DNA of 14,774 nucleotides, taken from DASZTV01 sp036268405 (lineage in GTDB: Bacteria; Actinomycetota; Actinomycetes; JAFAQI01). The notes beneath the pieces are model-generated. The model did not search any database and was not told the DNA's origin. It was given only the letters and a program-made list of their open reading frames with translations. The position numbers and the translations under genes are program-made. Below, piece by piece: positions 6,566 to 13,392 of this stretch. Position 1 is the first letter of the stretch. The number at the start of each line of letters is the position of its first letter. Where the stretch lies: positions 1-14,774 of the forward strand of contig DATAUF010000023.1 of the NCBI GenBank assembly GCA_036268405.1, written 5' to 3'.

Positions 6566-7057
6566 GTGGACGAACTCTCGAATGTGCAGGGTGAGGAGCT
6601 TGACGAGTTCGTGACCGCGATCCTGTCGGCGTCGTGGCTGCTTACCGGCATCTCCTCACGTTCGCTGGAAGCCATCGACGGCCGCGTGACCCTGGCCCAG
6701 TTCCGGACGATGGCCGTGCTCTCACAACGACGTAAGTCCAACCTTTCGCGGCTTGCCGCAGAGCTCGCCGTCAACGTCTCCACCGCGATGCGGATGGTCG
6801 ACCGCCTCGTTGCTGCAGGCTTCGTCAGCAGGTCCGAGAACCCGCAGACCAGGCGTGAGGTCGTGCTTTGCCTGACTCCCGACGGCGAGCAGCTCGTCGT
6901 CGGCGTACTCGCACATCGCAGGGCCGAGATCGGACGTCTCCTCGCCCAGATGCCGGGTGGGTCGTGCGACGCACTCGCTGCGGGCCTGCGGACGTTCACC
7001 AAGACCGCGTGGTCGGCCGGGGTGCGGCCCAACGCACCAAACGCTCTCGCCTGGTAG
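6563..7057 (+). CDS. MarR-family transcriptional regulator
   Basis: This 164-residue protein has the MarR winged helix fold. A helical dimerisation segment is followed by RVTLAQFRTMAVL (about 51-63), the helix-turn-helix SNLSRLAAELAVNVSTAMRMVDRLVAAGFV (about 69-98), and the wing with SRSENPQTRREVVLCLTPDG, where the Asn/Arg-rich beta-hairpin contacts the minor groove. C-terminal helices close the dimer interface. MarR proteins are usually repressors released by small phenolic or oxidant ligands. It is the first gene of a run of four; the next start lies 10 bases after its stop, so it probably controls this unit and itself. No cysteine lies in the DNA-binding helices, so a ligand other than direct thiol oxidation is more likely. 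The ligand is unknown. Confidence 0.92.
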   Translation: MVDELSNVQGEELDEFVTAILSASWLLTGISSRSLEAIDGRVTLAQFRTMAVLSQRRKSNLSRLAAELAVNVSTAMRMVDRLVAAGFVSRSENPQTRREVVLCLTPDGEQLVVGVLAHRRAEIGRLLAQMPGGSCDALAAGLRTFTKTAWSAGVRPNAPNALAW

Positions 7058-7067
7058 AGAGAACGCC

Positions 7068-7622
7068 ATGACCGCCGCTCCTGTCACACCGAGGATCGCG
7101 CCGCTGGCGGCAGCCGCGGACCCACCGACGCTGAACATATTTCGGACCCTCAGCCGCAACCGCGACCTCTACAAGGGCTTCCTCGCGCTCGGCGGGCACC
7201 TGCTCAGAGGCGACACGTTGCCCGCGCGGGAGCGGGAGATCGTCGTCCTGCGGACCGGCTGGCGGTGCGGGTCGGAGTACGAGTTCGGTCAACACACCGT
7301 GATCGGGCGGATCGCCGGCCTCACGGACGAGGAGATCGGTCGTCTCGCCGATGTCGGAGATGACGCATGGAGCGACGACGACGGCGCACTCGTGGCGATG
7401 GTCGACGAGCTGTGTGACGACGACCTCGTCAGCGAGGCGACGTGGCGGAAGCTGTCGGGTCGGTGGACCGAGGAGCAGCAGCTCGAGCTGCTGGTGCTCG
7501 CGGGCTACTACCGGCTGGTCTCTGGTCTGCTCAACAGTGCGGGGGTCGCGCTCGAAGCCACGACGCCGGGTTGGCCGACCGCGGCCTCACCCGCGCGCCG
7601 CGCTCCGCGGGACGCCCAGTGA
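7068..7622 (+). CDS. Carboxymuconolactone decarboxylase (CMD/AhpD-like) family protein
   Basis: This 184-residue protein has the all-helical CMD/AhpD fold. The signature runs LPAREREIVVLRTGWRCGSEYEFGQHTVIGRIAGLTDEEI (about 51-90), with family positions E56, C67, E70 and H76. A classical AhpD CxxC pair is absent, so peroxidase-linked thiol chemistry is less likely than a decarboxylase or unknown lyase/hydrolase role. The start ATG at 7068 follows the MarR stop by 10 bases, with a weak GAGAG before it; reading upstream in frame would only add sequence overlapping MarR. Its TGA stop overlaps the next gene's GTG (GTGA at 7619-7622), so it is coupled to the SDR. Many proteins of this fold sit in catabolic operons without a proven reaction. 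Confidence 0.9.
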   Translation: MTAAPVTPRIAPLAAAADPPTLNIFRTLSRNRDLYKGFLALGGHLLRGDTLPAREREIVVLRTGWRCGSEYEFGQHTVIGRIAGLTDEEIGRLADVGDDAWSDDDGALVAMVDELCDDDLVSEATWRKLSGRWTEEQQLELLVLAGYYRLVSGLLNSAGVALEATTPGWPTAASPARRAPRDAQ

Positions 7623-8395
7623 CAGGCTCGCTCGCCGGCCGGCGGCTGCTGATCGTCGGCGGCGGCACGCGCGACATCGGTGACCCGGACGCGCCGCCCG
7701 GCAACGGTCGGGCCGCGGCGATCCTGGCCGCCCGCGAAGGTGCGTCGGTAGCCGTGACGGACGTCGATGCCCGCGCCGCGCAGGTGACGGCGGAGCTCGC
7801 CGCCGTCGAAGGTATTGCGGCATATCACCGCGCGATCGACTCTGCGGACGCCGCCTCAGGCTCGGAGGCCGTCGCCTGGGCGGTCGAGGTGCTCGGGGGC
7901 CTCGATGGTCTGGTGCTCAACGTCGGAATCGGTGCCGGTGTGGGGATGGCGGGCACGTCGGTCGACGAGTGGGACACCGTCTTCGCGGTCAACGTACGCG
8001 CCCACTTCCTCACCCTGCAGGCCGCGCTTCCCGTGATGACGGACGGCTCCTCGAGCGTGCTCATCTCCTCGGTTGCCGGACTGCGGCCGGGGAGCAACAT
8101 CCCGTCGTACGACTCGTCGAAGGCGGCGCAGATCGGGCTCATGCGTCATGCCGCGCGAGAAGCGGCCCGCAACGGCGGACGCGTCAACGTCGTGGCGCCC
8201 GGCTTGATCGACACCCCGCTCGGACGGCTCGCAACGCTCGGCCGTCCCAACCGGGCGAACACCCGCGTGCCGCTCGGCCGCCAGGGCACCCCGTGGGAGG
8301 TCGCCGCCACGGTCGTGTTCCTGCTGAGTGATGACGCCAGCTACATCACCGGACAGACCATCGCGGTCGACGGCGGACTGACCACGATCGTCTAG
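7619..8395 (+). CDS. Short-chain dehydrogenase/reductase (SDR)
   Basis: This 258-residue protein has the classical SDR length and fold. The Rossmann glycine region is GGGTRDIGDPDAPPGNGRAA (14-33), a longer variant of TGxxxGIG with an inserted DPDAPPGN loop. D48 at the end of strand 2 (VAVTD) favours NAD(H) over NADP(H). The catalytic set is N125 (FAVNVRAHF), S150/S151 (VLISSVAG) and Y164-x3-K168 (YDSSK). APGLIDTPLG (193-202) and the C-terminal SYITGQTIAVDGG (241-253) are family hallmarks. The GTG start at 7619 overlaps the CMD stop, implying translational coupling. The reaction is reversible oxidation of a hydroxyl to a ketone on an unknown substrate; with the CMD protein and redoxin it suggests a small catabolic or detoxifying pathway. 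Confidence 0.94.
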   Translation: MTGSLAGRRLLIVGGGTRDIGDPDAPPGNGRAAAILAAREGASVAVTDVDARAAQVTAELAAVEGIAAYHRAIDSADAASGSEAVAWAVEVLGGLDGLVLNVGIGAGVGMAGTSVDEWDTVFAVNVRAHFLTLQAALPVMTDGSSSVLISSVAGLRPGSNIPSYDSSKAAQIGLMRHAAREAARNGGRVNVVAPGLIDTPLGRLATLGRPNRANTRVPLGRQGTPWEVAATVVFLLSDDASYITGQTIAVDGGLTTIV

Positions 8396-8403
8396 GAGCG
8401 CGC

Positions 8404-9420
8404 ATGACGGTGACCCTGATCGACGACGCCGGCGTCGCGCACGAGCTGACGGGTTCCGGAAGGTCGGTCGACCCCGCCGCACTCGCTGCGGCCACCGGCT
8501 GGCAGCTCAAGCCGGAGGGCCTGTGTCGGGGGTCAGCGTGCGTGCCGCTGCGCGACCGTTCGATCACCGACCATCGCGGAGACATCGATCTGCTCGCGTG
8601 GGTGGAGACACTGGGCTACGCCGTCGCGACCGATGACGCGTTCTCGGTGGTAGCGGTCACGGCGCCGCCTGACCTCGCACACGCCGCCGCGGTCGGCGAC
8701 GACGCGCCCGAGCTCGAGCTGCCGGACGTGGATGGCGGACTGCACCGGCTGTCCGACGGCGCCGGTCGCAAGCGCGTTCTCGTGACGTGGGCCTCCTGGT
8801 GCGGATGCCGTCACGAGCTCGGTGCCTGGCAGGAGCTGCATTCCGAGCTGGAGTCGCTGGGCCTGTCGATCTTCTCGGTCGCGCTGGACAACTCCCCGGA
8901 GGACTCCAGGCCGTGGATCGAGGCGGCGAGCCCGACGTACCCAGTGGTCGTCGACGCGGCGCACGTCACCGCTGAGCGGTTCGGCATCACGAATGTCCCG
9001 AGCACGGTGTGGATCGACGAGGACGGCAAGGTGGTCAAGCCGCCGACGATCTCTCCCGGTGACGACCAGTTCCGCGACTTCACCCAGATCGACGCGGCGA
9101 CGCATCACGATGCGCTTCGGGCGTGGGTGCGCGACGGGGTGCTGCCCGCCGGGACGGCCGCTGCCCATGACCGGTCGGCCGAGGAGCAGACCGCGCTGGC
9201 TGAGCGGCGAATCGGCGCCTGGCTGCACGGTGCAGGACACGTCGAGGCGGCGCGGGCCCACTTTGCGCGCGCCGTCGAGCTGGCCCCGTGGGACTGGACG
9301 GTACGGCGGGGAAGCATGGCGATCCGTGGCGAGGACCCGTTCCTCGGCGATGAGTTCGTCGCCTTCTGGCAGGAGTGGGACGAGGCGGGCCGGCCCGGCT
9401 ACGGCGCCATGCGCTCCTAG
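8404..9420 (+). CDS. Redoxin (TlpA/AhpC-like thioredoxin fold) with a Cys-Gly-Cys site and a C-terminal helical extension
   Basis: This 338-residue protein has three parts. The N-terminal segment (1-90) contains GLCRGSACVPL (39-49), a C41-x4-C46 pair. A redoxin domain (about 95-245) opens with VGDDAPELELPDVDG, carries TWASWCGCRHELGAWQELH (128-146) at the active site, and has the cis-proline NVPSTVWIDEDGK (197-209). The site is C133-Gly-C135 instead of the usual CxxC. The C-terminal part (about 258-305) reads like TPR helices (AGHVEAARAHFARAVELAPWDW). No signal peptide or membrane helix is visible, so it should be cytoplasmic, unlike secreted TlpA/ResA proteins. AGGAG overlaps the SDR stop and lies five bases before the ATG, so it belongs to the same operon. 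The role is inferred to be disulfide exchange or peroxide/quinone-linked redox work; the partner is unknown. Confidence 0.85.
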   Translation: MTVTLIDDAGVAHELTGSGRSVDPAALAAATGWQLKPEGLCRGSACVPLRDRSITDHRGDIDLLAWVETLGYAVATDDAFSVVAVTAPPDLAHAAAVGDDAPELELPDVDGGLHRLSDGAGRKRVLVTWASWCGCRHELGAWQELHSELESLGLSIFSVALDNSPEDSRPWIEAASPTYPVVVDAAHVTAERFGITNVPSTVWIDEDGKVVKPPTISPGDDQFRDFTQIDAATHHDALRAWVRDGVLPAGTAAAHDRSAEEQTALAERRIGAWLHGAGHVEAARAHFARAVELAPWDWTVRRGSMAIRGEDPFLGDEFVAFWQEWDEAGRPGYGAMRS

Positions 9421-9450
9421 CGCGACGCCTGCCGGCGCGCGTCGCGCTAG
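9417..9450. terminator. Bidirectional terminator: 12-bp perfect palindrome containing both stop codons
   Basis: CTAGCGCGACGC (9417-9428) is exactly complementary to GCGTCGCGCTAG (9439-9450) around a 10-base loop. The redoxin TAG stop (9418-9420) lies in the left arm, and the TAG of the minus-strand gene (complement of 9447-9449) lies at the mirror position in the right arm. A T-run is lacking, as is common in actinobacteria. It most likely ends transcription from both sides. Confidence 0.8.
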
Positions 9451-9875
9451 ACCGGATCGAAGATGACGACCGGGATCTCGCGCTCGGTCTTGCGCTGGTA
9501 GCTGCCGTAGAAACCATGGGCCGAGACCACTTTTGGCCACAGCTCGGCGCGTTCCTCGGGACTCGCGATCCGACCGTGCATGCGCCGGGTCCGGCCCTCG
9601 ACGGTGACCTCGACGTCACCGTTGGCGCGGATGTTCTGGCTCCACTGCGGTTCGCGGTCGTCGCCGCCGAACGACGCGATCAGCACGAGTGACTCATCCA
9701 TCTGCAGCGGCGTCGTCGCCATGATGGTGCGCGGCTGTCCGCTCTTGCGTCCGGTGGTCGTCAGCTTCACCATCGGCATGCCACGGCCACGGTGGAACAG
9801 CCGCCCGCCACTCGCGTTGTACAGCGCTCGGTGCAGTGATGTCCCGTAGCGGTAGATGCGATCTTTCGTCGACAC
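9447..9875 (-). CDS. Deazaflavin (F420)-dependent nitroreductase/quinone reductase family protein (DDN-like)
   Basis: This 142-residue protein has the split-barrel pattern of the DDN family: MVKLTTTGRKSGQPRTI (35-51), a strand LVLIASFGGDD (63-73), then P76-Q-W-x2-N81, VEVTVEGRTRRM (88-99), and a C-terminal YQRKTEREIPVVIFDPV (126-142). In mycobacteria DDN uses reduced F420 to reduce quinones and nitroimidazole prodrugs, and F420 use is typical of actinomycetes. The GTG at 9873-9875 is taken as start, with no clear Shine-Dalgarno. It converges on the redoxin gene at a shared hairpin and diverges from the membrane protein gene at 9937. The physiological substrate is not known. Confidence 0.92.
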   Translation of the reverse strand: MSTKDRIYRYGTSLHRALYNASGGRLFHRGRGMPMVKLTTTGRKSGQPRTIMATTPLQMDESLVLIASFGGDDREPQWSQNIRANGDVEVTVEGRTRRMHGRIASPEERAELWPKVVSAHGFYGSYQRKTEREIPVVIFDPV

Positions 9876-9936
9876 GGGAAGATTCTTTCAGAGCACCTTG
9901 GTTGCCGTTGCACCTGTGGGGCGCGATGGTGGTCGG

Positions 9937-10644
9937 GTGGCGATCGAAGGCACCGGGGACGACACGACCTGGGAGCCCGGGGCGCCTTCGTTGCGGGCGT
10001 TCGCGCCGAGCATCGTCGGTGGCGCCGTCGTTCCGCTGACCGTCTACTACATCGTTCGGCACCACGTCTCGAGCGACCAGCGCGCACTGATCATCGCGGG
10101 CATCTTTCCCGCCGCTTGGATCGTCGTGCAGTGGCTGCGAACCCGCCGCCTCGACCCGATCGGCGCGATCGTGCTGATCGGGTTCGTTGTCGGGGTGACG
10201 GCGTCGGAGCTGCTGGGTGGCAGTGCGTTCGTCCTCAAGGTTCGCGACTCCGCGTTCACACTGGCGTTCGGCATCGCCACCTTGTTCTCGCTGCTCGCCT
10301 CGCGTCCGTTGATGTTTCACATCGGCAAGGCGATGTCGGCAGGCGACGATCCGCCGCGCCGCGCGGCCTACGACGAGCTGTGGGAGCTCGACGAGGCCAA
10401 GCGGGTCTTCCGGGTGATCACTGTCTGCTGGGGGATCGGGCTCATCGCCGAGGCGTCGCTGCGGATCGTGCTCGCGGCGGTTCTGCCGACCGGACCGTTC
10501 CTCGCGGTCTCACCGGTGCTTGCCTTCGCATCGTTCGGTGGGCTGTTCGCGTTCACCGGCTATTACAGCGCCCGGGCTCGCCGGCTCGGAGAGGCGGAGA
10601 TGGCAGCGCAAGGACTGGCGTTCCCGTCGGTCGCCGAGGGATAG
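9937..10644 (+). CDS. VC0807-family-like six-TM membrane protein of unknown function
   Basis: This 235-residue protein has hydrophobic helices at about 22-41, 48-66, 75-93, 104-122, 159-182 and 187-210. A cytoplasmic loop, GKAMSAGDDPPRRAAYDELWE, lies between helices 4 and 5. Conserved-looking pieces are VVPLTVYYIVR, PAAWIVVQWLRTRRLDPIGAIVLIGFVVG and SLLASRPLMFHIG, which fit the VC0807 family, for which I know no function. The frame is open from an ATG at 9856, but that start would overlap the divergent gene's start region and add a non-membrane leader. The GTG at 9937 after a GGTGGTCGG stretch is preferred. Its stop is six bases before the P450 start, so the two are probably co-transcribed. 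No clear promoter was seen in 9876-9936. Confidence 0.8.
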   Translation: MAIEGTGDDTTWEPGAPSLRAFAPSIVGGAVVPLTVYYIVRHHVSSDQRALIIAGIFPAAWIVVQWLRTRRLDPIGAIVLIGFVVGVTASELLGGSAFVLKVRDSAFTLAFGIATLFSLLASRPLMFHIGKAMSAGDDPPRRAAYDELWELDEAKRVFRVITVCWGIGLIAEASLRIVLAAVLPTGPFLAVSPVLAFASFGGLFAFTGYYSARARRLGEAEMAAQGLAFPSVAEG

Positions 10645-10650
10645 CGTTCG

Positions 10651-11880
10651 GTGATGACAGAGGCGGCGACGGTTTCCTTCCAGCCGTTTGAGGCCGGGTT
10701 CACCGACGATCCCTACCCGGCGTACGCCGCACTGCGTGCCGCAGTCCCGATCGAGCAGCACGAGCTCGGGTTCTGTGCGATGTGGCGCCACGGCGATGTC
10801 GGGGACCTGCTCAAGTCACGGATGTCCGTCGAGGACCGCCACATCACCTCGCACGGGCCGATGCGCGCGGTCTACGACGAGATCTATGCCGAGGCGGATC
10901 GCGGTCGTCGCGGCGGGGGCTTCTCGATGCTCGACCGTGACCCGCCGGACCACACTCGACTGCGCCGACTCGTGTCGAAGGCGTTCACGCCGCGAACGAT
11001 CGAGGGTCTGGCGCCTGTGATCGACCGGCTGGTGGCCGAGGCTCTGGACCGCATCGCGGACGAAGGCGACGTCGACCTGCTCGATGCGCTCGCGTTCCCG
11101 CTGCCGTTCGCCGTCATCTCCGCGATGCTCGGGATGCCGGAGCGGGACGTGACCCGGTTACGCGAGCTGTCGGCGGTCATCGTCCGGTCGCTCGAGCCGG
11201 TGCCGGACCCGGACATCCTGCGCGCGATCCTGGCCGCCGAGACCGAGATGTCCGAGCGCACCGCTGAGGCGATCGCATGGAAGCGAGACCATCCGGACGA
11301 CGACCTGCTCACCGGCCTGATCAACGTCCACGACGGTGAGGACGTGCTCAGCGACGAGGAGCTCGTGTCCCAGGTGATCCTGCTCTACGTCGCGGGGCAT
11401 GAGACGACCGTGAACCTGATCGGCAACGGATCCCTGGCATTGCTGTGTGACGACGAGCAGGCCGATCTGTTGCGTCGCGAACCCGGCATCGACGAGAACG
11501 CCGTCGAGGAGCTGCTGCGATTCGACAGCCCGGTTCAGATGTCACGTCGGATCACGACCGAGGACTATCCGACGGCCGCAGGCGTGATCAGCGCCGGGCG
11601 GTTGATCCTCGCGAGTCTCGGCTCGTCCAACCGTGACGAGGAAGTGTTCGGACCGGACGCGGGTCGGTTGCGGCTCGACCGGCCCAACGCCAAGCAGCAT
11701 CTGTCCTTCGGGGGCGGCGTCCACCACTGTCTCGGGTCCTCACTCGCGCGCTTGGAAGGGCGGGCGGCGATCGGCGGACTGTTTCGGCGATTCCCGCGGC
11801 TGGCTCTTGCCGGACCACCGGAGCACAATGGCCGGATCAACCTGCGAGGGCTGCGCCGGCTGCCGGTGAGTGTGCGCTGA
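10651..11880 (+). CDS. Cytochrome P450
   Basis: This 409-residue, soluble bacterial class I P450 has all core motifs: DPPDHTRLRRLVSKAFTPR (97-115), the C-helix heme contact region; the I-helix AGHETT (248-253) for oxygen activation; E287-L-L-R290 (ExxR, K-helix); and the heme loop FGGGVHHCLGSSLARLE (353-369) with C360 as iron ligand. It should hydroxylate or otherwise oxidise a hydrophobic substrate using a ferredoxin partner, none of which is encoded here. The family number cannot be assigned by eye. The start may be the GTG at 10651 or the ATG at 10654; GAGGG at 10636-10640 is spaced better for the GTG. It follows the membrane protein by six bases and precedes the YqgE gene by 13. Confidence 0.96.
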   Translation: MMTEAATVSFQPFEAGFTDDPYPAYAALRAAVPIEQHELGFCAMWRHGDVGDLLKSRMSVEDRHITSHGPMRAVYDEIYAEADRGRRGGGFSMLDRDPPDHTRLRRLVSKAFTPRTIEGLAPVIDRLVAEALDRIADEGDVDLLDALAFPLPFAVISAMLGMPERDVTRLRELSAVIVRSLEPVPDPDILRAILAAETEMSERTAEAIAWKRDHPDDDLLTGLINVHDGEDVLSDEELVSQVILLYVAGHETTVNLIGNGSLALLCDDEQADLLRREPGIDENAVEELLRFDSPVQMSRRITTEDYPTAAGVISAGRLILASLGSSNRDEEVFGPDAGRLRLDRPNAKQHLSFGGGVHHCLGSSLARLEGRAAIGGLFRRFPRLALAGPPEHNGRINLRGLRRLPVSVR

Positions 11881-11893
11881 TGCGGCGCGTTCG

Positions 11894-12451
11894 ATGACGG
11901 AGGCAGGCGTCGCGGGCAAGCTGCTCGTGGCGACGCCGATGCTGCGCTCCGCGGAGTTCTCGAGGACCGTCATCGCGATGCTCGAGCACACCGAAGACGG
12001 AGCGCTCGGGCTGGTGATCAACCGGCCCGGCAACGCGTCGTTGCTCGAAGTCGTACCTCCGGTCGCGGACATCGCGAGCGCGCCGGCTGTGGTCTTCAGC
12101 GGTGGTCCTGTGGAGCCCCAGGTTGCGATTGCGCTCGGCGTCACCGCCGCCGGCGCGGCAGGGGACGGTTGGCGCCCGGTAGTGACGCCGCTGGTCACGG
12201 TGGATCTGGACTACGACCCGGCTCTGCTCGCGGCCTCGTTGCGGGAGCTGCGAGTATTCGCCGGCTACGCGGGCTGGTCCGGCGGGCAGCTCGAAGATGA
12301 GATCGCCGAAGGTGCCTGGTACGTCGTCGAGCGACTACCCGGTGACGCGTTCGTCGACTTCCCCGACCGGCTGTGGTCGCAGGTGTTGCGGCGCCAGCAG
12401 TGGCCGTTGTCAGCAGTGGCCACCTGCCCACTCGATCCGACGATGAACTAG
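11894..12451 (+). CDS. YqgE/AlgH family (UPF0301) protein
   Basis: This 185-residue protein shows the UPF0301 pattern: AGKLLVATPML near the N-terminus, FSRTVIAMLEHTEDGALGLVINRPG, a VFSGGPVEPQ segment, VDLDYDP, FAGYAGWSGGQLEDEIAEGAWYVV and a C-terminal LWSQVLRRQ. Members occur in most bacteria; AlgH was linked to alginate regulation in Pseudomonas, but the biochemical role is not established. The ATG at 11894 puts the conserved AGKLL at residue 7, as in relatives, but it lacks a Shine-Dalgarno. An in-frame GTG at 11870, inside the P450 gene, is an alternative that would give an 11-base overlap. It is probably in one transcript with its neighbours. Confidence 0.92.
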   Translation: MTEAGVAGKLLVATPMLRSAEFSRTVIAMLEHTEDGALGLVINRPGNASLLEVVPPVADIASAPAVVFSGGPVEPQVAIALGVTAAGAAGDGWRPVVTPLVTVDLDYDPALLAASLRELRVFAGYAGWSGGQLEDEIAEGAWYVVERLPGDAFVDFPDRLWSQVLRRQQWPLSAVATCPLDPTMN

Positions 12452-12464
12452 GAAGGCGTCTCCA

Positions 12465-13391
12465 GTGAACCCCAGCGGCGCGCAGCACGTCATCCGACAC
12501 GGATCGCAGGAGGCCGTCGCCGTTGAGGTCGGCGGTGGCCTGCGCACCTACACCGTCGCCGGCCGGGACGTGCTCGACGGATACAACGCCGGCGCGATGT
12601 GCGACGGCGCTCGCTGCCAGACGCTCGTTCCGTGGCCGAACCGGGTCCAGGACGGCAAGTGGCGCTGGGCGGACAACAACCAGCAGCTTGCGATCACGGA
12701 GCCCGAGCAACACAACGCGATTCACGGGCTGGCGCGCTGGCTTGCCTGGGATCTCGTGGGTCAAGAAGATTCGAGCGTCTCGCTGCGCTGCGTGATCGCG
12801 CCGCAGCCCGGGTATCCCTGGCGGCTCGAGGTGACGAACGCCTGGTCGCTCGACGACGGCGGGCTCACCGTCGTCACGACGGTCCGCAACGACAGCGAGA
12901 CCGACGCTCCGGTGGCGGTGGGCTTTCACCCGTACATCACTGTCGGAACGCCGACGGTCGACGATGCGCTGCTGACCATTCCGGCAAAGACCCGCCTCCT
13001 CACCGGTGCGCAGCAGATCCCCAGCGGCGCCGAGCAGGTCGCGGGGACCGACTACGACTTTCGGGAGCCGCGCCGGCTCGGCGACCTACAGATCGACCAC
13101 ACCTACACCCAGCTCGGCCGCGATCCCGACGGCCTCGCCAGGCTGCGGCTGGCGTCGCCTGATGGTCAGCGGACTGTGACGGTGTGGGTCGGCGGGGCCT
13201 ATCCGTACCTCGAGGTATTCACCGGAGACGCGCTTCCGGATCCGGCTCGTCGCCGCGCCGGGCTGGGGGTGGAGCCGATGTCCGCGCCACCCAACGCACT
13301 CGCCTCGGGTGAGTCCGTGGTCGCCGTGTCGCCGGGTGAGCAGTGGCAAGGAAGCTGGGGAATCCAGGCGTCGTTCGGCGGGGAGGGCTGA
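12465..13391 (+). CDS. Aldose 1-epimerase family protein
   Basis: This 308-residue protein has the galactose mutarotase-like beta-sandwich pattern. Visible family residues are PWPNR (56-60), H87 in NAIHGLAR (84-91), the GFHPY motif with H155 (153-157, expected catalytic acid), D211 in IDHTY (210-214), and the GVEPMSAPPNA motif with E270 (268-278, expected catalytic base). It should interconvert alpha and beta anomers of an aldose; the exact sugar is unknown and many such proteins act on other hexoses or sugar phosphates. AGGAAGG, overlapping the YqgE stop, is well spaced before the GTG at 12465. Its TGA is followed one base later by the next gene's ATG. Confidence 0.93.
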   Translation: MNPSGAQHVIRHGSQEAVAVEVGGGLRTYTVAGRDVLDGYNAGAMCDGARCQTLVPWPNRVQDGKWRWADNNQQLAITEPEQHNAIHGLARWLAWDLVGQEDSSVSLRCVIAPQPGYPWRLEVTNAWSLDDGGLTVVTTVRNDSETDAPVAVGFHPYITVGTPTVDDALLTIPAKTRLLTGAQQIPSGAEQVAGTDYDFREPRRLGDLQIDHTYTQLGRDPDGLARLRLASPDGQRTVTVWVGGAYPYLEVFTGDALPDPARRRAGLGVEPMSAPPNALASGESVVAVSPGEQWQGSWGIQASFGGEG

Positions 13392-13392
13392 G

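Noticed and set aside
7068..7622. AhpD-type alkylhydroperoxidase assignment for the CMD-fold protein
   Set aside because: The CxxC pair needed for AhpD thiol chemistry is missing; only C67 and H76 of the region are present.
8533..9540. 335-codon minus-strand frame
   Set aside because: It lies antisense to the redoxin gene, crosses the shared terminator and has no family features.
9856..9936. Upstream extension of the six-TM membrane protein from ATG 9856
   Set aside because: It would overlap the divergent gene's start and adds 27 residues without helix or conservation-like pattern; GTG 9937 is more plausible.
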